Position numbers and translations under genes: made by a program. From Nitrososphaeria archaeon (GTDB lineage: Archaea > Thermoproteota > Nitrososphaeria > JACIWG01), in assembly GCA_014361085.1 (NCBI GenBank), contig JACIWG010000058.1, positions 1 through 8,806 of the forward strand: 8,806 nt of DNA, in the 5' to 3' direction. This document shows positions 4,706-8,806 of this stretch, piece after piece; the first letter of the stretch is position 1, and each line of letters starts with the position of its first letter. Below the pieces are notes generated by a model, which did no database searches, had not been told where the DNA came from, and saw only the letters and a program-made list of their open reading frames with translations.

Positions 4706-6142
4706 AATAAGTTTTATAAAAAATTGGTTGAGGCAACAAACGTTTTCACCTTCAAGGATTTTATAATATTGCCTAGAAGGTCTGAGGTTGAACCTTCAGA
4801 AATAGATTTAAGCTCACATTTTACAAAGAACATTCCTGTATCCCTGCCATTTGTTTCTAGTCCAATGGATACTGTTACTGGCAGTGACATGGCTATAGCC
4901 ATCGCCCGCCTCGGAGGCATCGGAGTCATACACCGTAACATGACTGTTGAAGAGCAGGTTGAGGAGGTTAAGAGGGTTAAGAGGGCTGAATCCTTTATAA
5001 TCAAAGACGTTTACACTATCGAGCCTAGCTCAACTGTTAGTGAAGCAATTTCTGTTATGAGAAAATATAATATTTCAGGCCTTCCGGTTGTTGAAGGAGG
5101 AAGGCTTGTTGGAATACTTACTAAAAGGGATGTTGCCTTCGCTGACCAAAACTGTGTTGTCAGAGATGTTATGACGAAAAAGGTTGTGACCGCTCCACCG
5201 AATGTGACTGTTGAGGAAGCGAAGAAGATAATGCATGACCATAGGATTGAAAAGCTTCCTGTTGTAGATGAAGGTGGTAGGCTTCTTGGGCTTATAACAA
5301 TAAAAGACATCTATTCTAGGGAAAAGTATGTTCATGCTACAAGAGATTCTGAGGGAAGGTTGAGGGTTGCTGCTGCAATTTCTCCATTCGATTTAGAAAG
5401 AGCTAAGGCTCTAGACAGGCATGTTGATGCACTCGTATGTGATGTTGCACACTTTCACAATTCAAATGTCCTAAAATCTGCTAGAAAGCTTGTTAAGGAG
5501 GTTTCAGCAGAATTTGTTATTGGAAATATAGGTACTGGTGAAGCATTAAAGGATTCAGTTGAAACTGTTGAAAGGTTTGAAGCTGTTAGGGTTGGAATAG
5601 GTTCTGGCTCCACATGTATAACATCACTGGTTACCAAAGCCGCTGCTCCAACACTTTTTGCTGTATCAGAGGTTGCTGACGCACTTGAAGAACTTAACTT
5701 AAGTATACCAATTATAGCTGATGGTGGTGTAAGAAGTCCTGGTGATGCGATGCTCGCTTTAGCCGCTGGCGCCTCAACTGTTATGATGGGAATGGTCTTT
5801 GCTGGATGCAGTGAATCTCCTGGAGAGCTTATCAAGATTGGAGGCAAATATTATAAGCCTTTGCGTGGTATGGGAAGTCTTTCTGCGAGACAAAAGCGTT
5901 TTGTAGTTGACCGTTATGCTACAATGGCTAAAGGTATTGCTGAGGGTGTTGAAGGGTATGTTCCATATCGCGGTGACGCCCAAATTGTGATCGAAGAATT
6001 CTCACTAGGTTTGAAGGCTTCATTAGGCTATGCTGGTGCAAAAAATATTAGAGACCTCTGGGATAAGGCTAGGTTTGGTCTTGTAACGTTTTCTGGAATG
6101 GAGGAGCTTAAGCCTCACGACATTATCTTGCCAGGAGAGTAG
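4694..6142 (+). CDS. guaB: Inosine-5'-monophosphate dehydrogenase
   Basis: A 482-residue IMP dehydrogenase, catalysing IMP plus NAD to XMP plus NADH, the committed step to GTP. Barrel start: PFVSSPMDTVT (52-62) and GGIGVIHRNM (74-83). A CBS pair is inserted at about 102-210 (ISGLPVVEGGRLVGILTKRD and IEKLPVVDEGGRLLGLITIKD), normally a nucleotide-binding regulatory module. Catalytic parts: DVAHFHN (250-256), GNIGTGEA (277-284), GIGSGSTCIT with nucleophile Cys308, IADGG (341-345), MMGMVFAGCSESPGE (364-378), RGMGS (391-395) and the flap Arg407-Tyr408 dyad followed by EGVEGYVPYRG. Cys308 together with the Arg-Tyr flap supports dehydrogenase over GMP reductase. DVAHFHN replaces the common DxAHGHS and recalls archaeal TACK versions. 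Start is either GTG 4694, which may be leaderless, or TTG 4700, which is better spaced (7 nt) from AGGGGAT. Both lie inside the hairpin at 4681-4705. Confidence 0.93.
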   Translation: MSLPNKFYKKLVEATNVFTFKDFIILPRRSEVEPSEIDLSSHFTKNIPVSLPFVSSPMDTVTGSDMAIAIARLGGIGVIHRNMTVEEQVEEVKRVKRAESFIIKDVYTIEPSSTVSEAISVMRKYNISGLPVVEGGRLVGILTKRDVAFADQNCVVRDVMTKKVVTAPPNVTVEEAKKIMHDHRIEKLPVVDEGGRLLGLITIKDIYSREKYVHATRDSEGRLRVAAAISPFDLERAKALDRHVDALVCDVAHFHNSNVLKSARKLVKEVSAEFVIGNIGTGEALKDSVETVERFEAVRVGIGSGSTCITSLVTKAAAPTLFAVSEVADALEELNLSIPIIADGGVRSPGDAMLALAAGASTVMMGMVFAGCSESPGELIKIGGKYYKPLRGMGSLSARQKRFVVDRYATMAKGIAEGVEGYVPYRGDAQIVIEEFSLGLKASLGYAGAKNIRDLWDKARFGLVTFSGMEELKPHDIILPGE

Positions 6143-6155
6143 GCTTAAACTCTCC
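6134..6155. terminator. Shared hairpin between convergent guaB and reductase genes
   Basis: GGAGAGT (6134-6140) and ACTCTCC (6149-6155) form a perfect 7-bp stem with an 8-nt loop in the 18-nt gap and the end of guaB. The guaB TAG is just inside it. On + it is followed by a TTTTT run at 6166-6170. It could limit readthrough in both directions, though archaeal termination relies mainly on T tracts. Confidence 0.5.
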
Positions 6156-6160
6156 CTTCC

Positions 6161-7513
6161 CTAACTTTTTACAATAAACTTTTGAATGTACTCGCTAAAT
6201 ATGTCTTCCACCCTTCTAACCCACTGTGGAAACATTGTATGGTCTGGATAATTCAGATACTCTTGTTTCACAATCTTCATATACTTTGCTGTTTCAGCCA
6301 AGTTTTTGAGCATTGTAGGCCTTGTTATCCCCCTAATAATCTTTAACGCCTTCTCTCTAACTGCAAAGTCCGCCCTACCATATCCTATGTCCGAGATATC
6401 ATCATCTGTAACCAGCCGCCTACTCATTCCAAACTCTATTTCATCATTTGTAAGATTTTGTAAAAATATTCTGAATATGTCCAATGATGCCGCCTTCGCC
6501 CCATAAAGGCTAGCATACCTTTTATTCGCCTCCCAAAGTCTTTCATCTTCATTTTCAGGGTCAGCTAATGCTTCTGCTACAGCTTCCCCACATAGTCTGC
6601 CTGAAAGCATTGAAGGCCCTATCCCTCCACCATGTATTGGGTTAGCCGTGCATGCCGCGTCTCCTGCAAAAAGCACATTATATGCTACTAAAGTGTAAAG
6701 GTTTCTTCTTGTTGGAACAATACCTCCTCCGGCATCAATGACTTCAGAATCCTTTAATATATCATGTTTCCTTAATATTTCATAAAGATTTTTTTTGGGG
6801 TTTATGCCTCTTCCACCTTGAACTCCTACGCCAAAGTTTACTGTCTTGGTGTCTTTTGGAAAATACCACCAGTATCCTCCTGGAGCCATGTTTTCGTCTA
6901 AAAATATTCTTGCAACATCAGGTTCTTCAACACCATTCACCCTTCTTATTTCCCTATATGTTATACAAACGTCCTTCCAAGATATTTCCTTCTCTAGTCC
7001 AAAAGTTTCTGGAACCTGTCTTCTTAAAATTCCATAGAATCCCGAGGCATCAATAAAATATTTCCCCCTAACATAGCATGTTACATTACCTTTTAGGTCA
7101 ACTACCTTTAACTCTCTTGCTCTATTATCCTCAAACTTTAACGTTTCAGCTCTAGTGCTGTCTCGAAGTTCCACACCCTTATCTAGTGCCAAACTTAGTA
7201 GCCATTGGCCGAAAGCATGCCTGTTTAAAGCTAAACCTTCACCTTCAACCTTCACAGAATATTTTTTTGACGGCGAATACACTCTTACAGCACCAAATAT
7301 ACCATCATATGCCTCTTTTGGAGGATATGGTATTCCAACCTCCCTTATATGATGTACTCCTAAAGCGTCTCCACAAACTTTCTTTCCAATCAACTTCCTA
7401 GCTTTTGAGTCGATTAAAAGAACTTTAGCTCCCCTTTCAGCTAAAGCTAAGGCTGCAAGTGATCCAGCTGTTCCAGCTCCAACAATCACAGCATCGTATT
7501 CAAGTGAATCCAT
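6161..7513 (-). CDS. Geranylgeranyl reductase family FAD protein
   Basis: A 450-residue flavoprotein that reduces double bonds of isoprenoid chains, most likely the geranylgeranyl chains of archaeal ether lipids, at the membrane surface. Visible: N-terminal FAD Rossmann motif VIVGAGTAGSLAAL (9-22) ending in the ribose-binding acid Asp35; KKVCGDAL with Cys47 (44-51); the hallmark YxWxFP motif at Tyr214-Trp216-Phe218-Pro219, followed after 8 residues by GVG (228-230); and the second FAD motif FAGDAACTANPIHGGGIGPSM (282-302). Cys308 follows. From memory, the Sulfolobus enzyme (about 453 residues) has a Cys47-Cys310 pair, so length and cysteines match that type better than the shorter euryarchaeal enzymes. 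ATG 7513 lies about 28 nt after a TATA-like box. The gene is downstream of and codirectional with the thermosome gene, separated by a T-rich stretch. Archaea often have paralogs, so the exact substrate is uncertain. Confidence 0.9.
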   Translation of the reverse strand: MDSLEYDAVIVGAGTAGSLAALALAERGAKVLLIDSKARKLIGKKVCGDALGVHHIREVGIPYPPKEAYDGIFGAVRVYSPSKKYSVKVEGEGLALNRHAFGQWLLSLALDKGVELRDSTRAETLKFEDNRARELKVVDLKGNVTCYVRGKYFIDASGFYGILRRQVPETFGLEKEISWKDVCITYREIRRVNGVEEPDVARIFLDENMAPGGYWWYFPKDTKTVNFGVGVQGGRGINPKKNLYEILRKHDILKDSEVIDAGGGIVPTRRNLYTLVAYNVLFAGDAACTANPIHGGGIGPSMLSGRLCGEAVAEALADPENEDERLWEANKRYASLYGAKAASLDIFRIFLQNLTNDEIEFGMSRRLVTDDDISDIGYGRADFAVREKALKIIRGITRPTMLKNLAETAKYMKIVKQEYLNYPDHTMFPQWVRRVEDIFSEYIQKFIVKS

Positions 7514-7531
7514 GCTTATGAGACTATAAGC
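7514..7531. repeat. Inverted repeat directly upstream of the reductase ATG
   Basis: GCTTAT (7514-7519) and ATAAGC (7526-7531) are perfect complements with a 6-nt spacer, abutting the minus-strand ATG at 7513. The element falls between the TATA-like box and the start codon, over the predicted transcription start, where a repressor would block initiation. The 6-bp arms alone are weak evidence. Confidence 0.4.
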
Positions 7532-7537
7532 TCCTTC

Positions 7538-7545
7538 TTAAAAAA
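7538..7545 (-). promoter_or_regulatory. TATA-like box for the reductase gene
   Basis: The minus strand reads TTTTTTAA, centred about 28 nt before the ATG. Initiation would be within a few nt of the start codon. The only AGGAG motif nearby is about 17 nt from the ATG, too far to act, which supports a nearly leaderless message. Confidence 0.45.
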
Positions 7546-7568
7546 TTTTCTAAAGATAAGAGCATTTT

Positions 7569-7583
7569 AAAAAATAAAATAAA
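7569..7583 (-). terminator. T-rich terminator of the thermosome gene
   Basis: On the minus strand, 14 nt after the thermosome TAG, the sequence reads TTTATTTTATTTTTT with no strong hairpin. T tracts of this kind are the usual archaeal terminators. It separates the thermosome transcript from the reductase promoter just downstream. Confidence 0.6.
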
Positions 7584-7597
7584 GGGAAGGAAAGTTT

Positions 7598-8806
7598 CTA
7601 TTCCATCGGAGGCATTTCTCCGCCTTCTCCACCCCTACCTCTCGATGGTGTTTCCTTCATCCTACTTGCGGCTATAATATCGTCTATTCTCAATATCATT
7701 GTTGCAGCTTCTGTTGCGGCTGCGAGTACCTGTTCCTTTACCGCTAAAGGCTCGTACACTTCAAACTTTGTAGCATCCTCTATCTTTCCCTCTACTGCGT
7801 TGACTCCAACAGTCTTTTCTCCCTTACTATGTCTTGCCCTTAATTCTACTAGTGTGTCTATTGGGTCCATTCCAGCATTTTCAGCTAAAGCTAATGGTAT
7901 TGATTCAACTGCTTCAGCAAACTTTTGTACTGCAAGCTGCTCTCTTCCAGAAAGTGTCTGAGCCCAATCAAATAGTCTTGAAGCTACTTCAGCTTCCGGT
8001 GCTCCAGCGCCGACCACAATATATGGCTTATGCATCACATCTCTTACAACACATAGTGCATCGTGCACGGATCTTTCACATTCGTCAACGATCCTCTGTG
8101 TCCCCCCTCTCAAGAATATTGTTACTGCCTTGGGGTTCTTGCATCCTTCAACGAAAACCCACTTGTCTTCCTCAACCCTTCTTTCTTCAACTAGTTCAGC
8201 GTATCCTAGATCGTTTGGACTTAATTCTTCTAGGCTTGTTACAACCCTTCCTCCTGTAGCCTTAGCAAGCTTTGTCATGTCACTTTCTTTTGCCCTTCTT
8301 ACCGCAAGTATTCCTGCCTTTGCTAGATAGTGTTGTGCTATATCGTCTATACCCTTCTGGCATATTACAACATTAGCTCCAGTTGAAGCAATCTTTTCAA
8401 CCATTTCCCTTAGCATCCTGTTTTCTTCGTCCAAGAACATTTTGATCTGTTCTGGATTGTTTATGTTTATCTTTGCATCAAACTCTGTCTTCTCAATCTC
8501 TAGAGGACAGTTTAGCAAAGCTATCTTTGCATTAGTTACCCTCTTAGGCATGCCACTGTGAACAACCTCCTTATCAAGTACTATTCCCTGAATCAGCTTG
8601 CTGTCTGTTATGCTTCCACCAGGCTTCTTTTCAACCTTAACATCGTCAATGTCAACCTTAAGTTTACCATTCTGTTCTTCTGCAACTAGAAGCAGTGCAT
8701 CAACAACCAGTGTTGCCAAATATTTTCCTTCAGATGAAACAAGCTTTGTAGCCATGCTTGTTTTAGCAATCTTATTTAACCATTCCCTATCCTTTGGATC
8801 AACCTT
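7598..8806 (-). CDS. Thermosome (group II chaperonin) subunit, N-terminus cut by window edge
   Basis: The open frame covers 402 codons and runs off the right edge, beginning VDPKDREWLNKIAKTSMATK. The ATG at 8753-8755 is an internal Met, not the start. Thermosome subunits are about 540-550 residues, so roughly 140 N-terminal residues, including the GDGTT ATPase motif, are outside. Visible (fragment numbering): apical domain with KPGGSITDSKLIQGIVLDKEVVHSGMPK (61-88), the built-in lid (helical protrusion) around NPEQIKMFLDEENRMLREM (117-135), equatorial return at ERSVHDALCVVRDV (244-257), VVGAGAPEAEVA (264-275), PLALAENAGMDP (304-315) and EPLAVKEQVLAAATEAATMILRIDDIIAA (352-380), and a Gly-rich tail ending GGEMPPME. 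It folds proteins in the cytoplasm in an ATP-driven double-ring complex. Archaea usually carry several paralogs; which one this is cannot be told. Confidence 0.97.
   Translation of the reverse strand, partial: KVDPKDREWLNKIAKTSMATKLVSSEGKYLATLVVDALLLVAEEQNGKLKVDIDDVKVEKKPGGSITDSKLIQGIVLDKEVVHSGMPKRVTNAKIALLNCPLEIEKTEFDAKININNPEQIKMFLDEENRMLREMVEKIASTGANVVICQKGIDDIAQHYLAKAGILAVRRAKESDMTKLAKATGGRVVTSLEELSPNDLGYAELVEERRVEEDKWVFVEGCKNPKAVTIFLRGGTQRIVDECERSVHDALCVVRDVMHKPYIVVGAGAPEAEVASRLFDWAQTLSGREQLAVQKFAEAVESIPLALAENAGMDPIDTLVELRARHSKGEKTVGVNAVEGKIEDATKFEVYEPLAVKEQVLAAATEAATMILRIDDIIAASRMKETPSRGRGGEGGEMPPME

Noticed and set aside
4968..4985. Tandem 9-bp repeat TTAAGAGGG in guaB
   Set aside because: It encodes KRVKR in a normal helix of the enzyme; no sign of a functional DNA repeat.
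4714..5983. Several antisense reading frames inside guaB
   Set aside because: guaB is convincing along its whole length; the antisense frames are Ser/Thr/Pro-rich shadows with no family resemblance.
7834..8330. Plus-strand reading frames opposite the thermosome gene
   Set aside because: The thermosome frame is fully conserved here; the opposite frames are Leu/Gln/Ser-rich shadows.
7598..8755. A complete 385-residue chaperonin gene starting at ATG 8755
   Set aside because: The frame is open for 17 more codons to the window edge and those residues continue normal thermosome sequence, so this Met is internal.
1..8806. tRNA, rRNA, CRISPR, insertion sequence or phage signals
   Set aside because: Genes are densely packed and of housekeeping type, with no gap over 100 nt, no regular repeats and no transposase or integrase motifs on either strand.

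Overview
The window is ordinary but informative archaeal chromosome. Three genes point to an archaeon: a group II chaperonin (thermosome) subunit, a geranylgeranyl-reductase-type flavoprotein for saturating isoprenoid lipids, and a split ADP-forming acyl-CoA synthetase. TATA-like boxes about 25-30 nt before several start codons, short or absent leaders, frequent TTG/GTG starts and T-rich gene ends agree with this. The DNA is visibly AT-rich. The IMP dehydrogenase and the small coiled-coil protein look to me most like TACK-lineage (thaumarchaeal/bathyarchaeal-type) proteins, but that placement is from memory and tentative. The ADP-forming synthetase suggests conservation of energy from acyl-CoA, as in peptide or sugar fermenters.

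Layout. (1) 1-2167: the 3' end of the synthetase beta subunit on +, meeting tail-to-tail a minus-strand pair made of the alpha subunit and a small Pat-type GNAT acetyltransferase. (2) 2252-4045: a minus-strand TIM-barrel protein resembling glycoside-hydrolase-like family GHL10/DUF187, divergent from a plus-strand ECF-type S component (membrane substrate-binding protein), with two TATA boxes in the 90 nt between them. (3) 4093-6142: a coiled-coil protein of unknown function followed after 49 nt by IMP dehydrogenase (guaB), on +. A perfect 8-bp inverted repeat covers the guaB start. (4) 6161-8806: geranylgeranyl reductase, then the thermosome subunit, both on minus. The thermosome gene runs off the right edge, so its N-terminus lies outside. 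No intergenic gap exceeds 100 nt. I see no tRNA, rRNA, CRISPR array, insertion sequence or integrase.

How they fit together. The best candidate for a functional unit is the first block: alpha subunit, Pat-type GNAT and beta subunit are the three modules that bacterial Pat/YfiQ-type protein acetyltransferases carry on one polypeptide, and here they are separate neighbouring genes. The synthetase makes or uses acetyl-CoA, the donor for the GNAT. The remaining genes are housekeeping (GTP synthesis, membrane lipid saturation, protein folding) plus an orphan transporter component. The most unusual DNA-level feature is the hairpin at the guaB start, which could control translation or serve as an operator.
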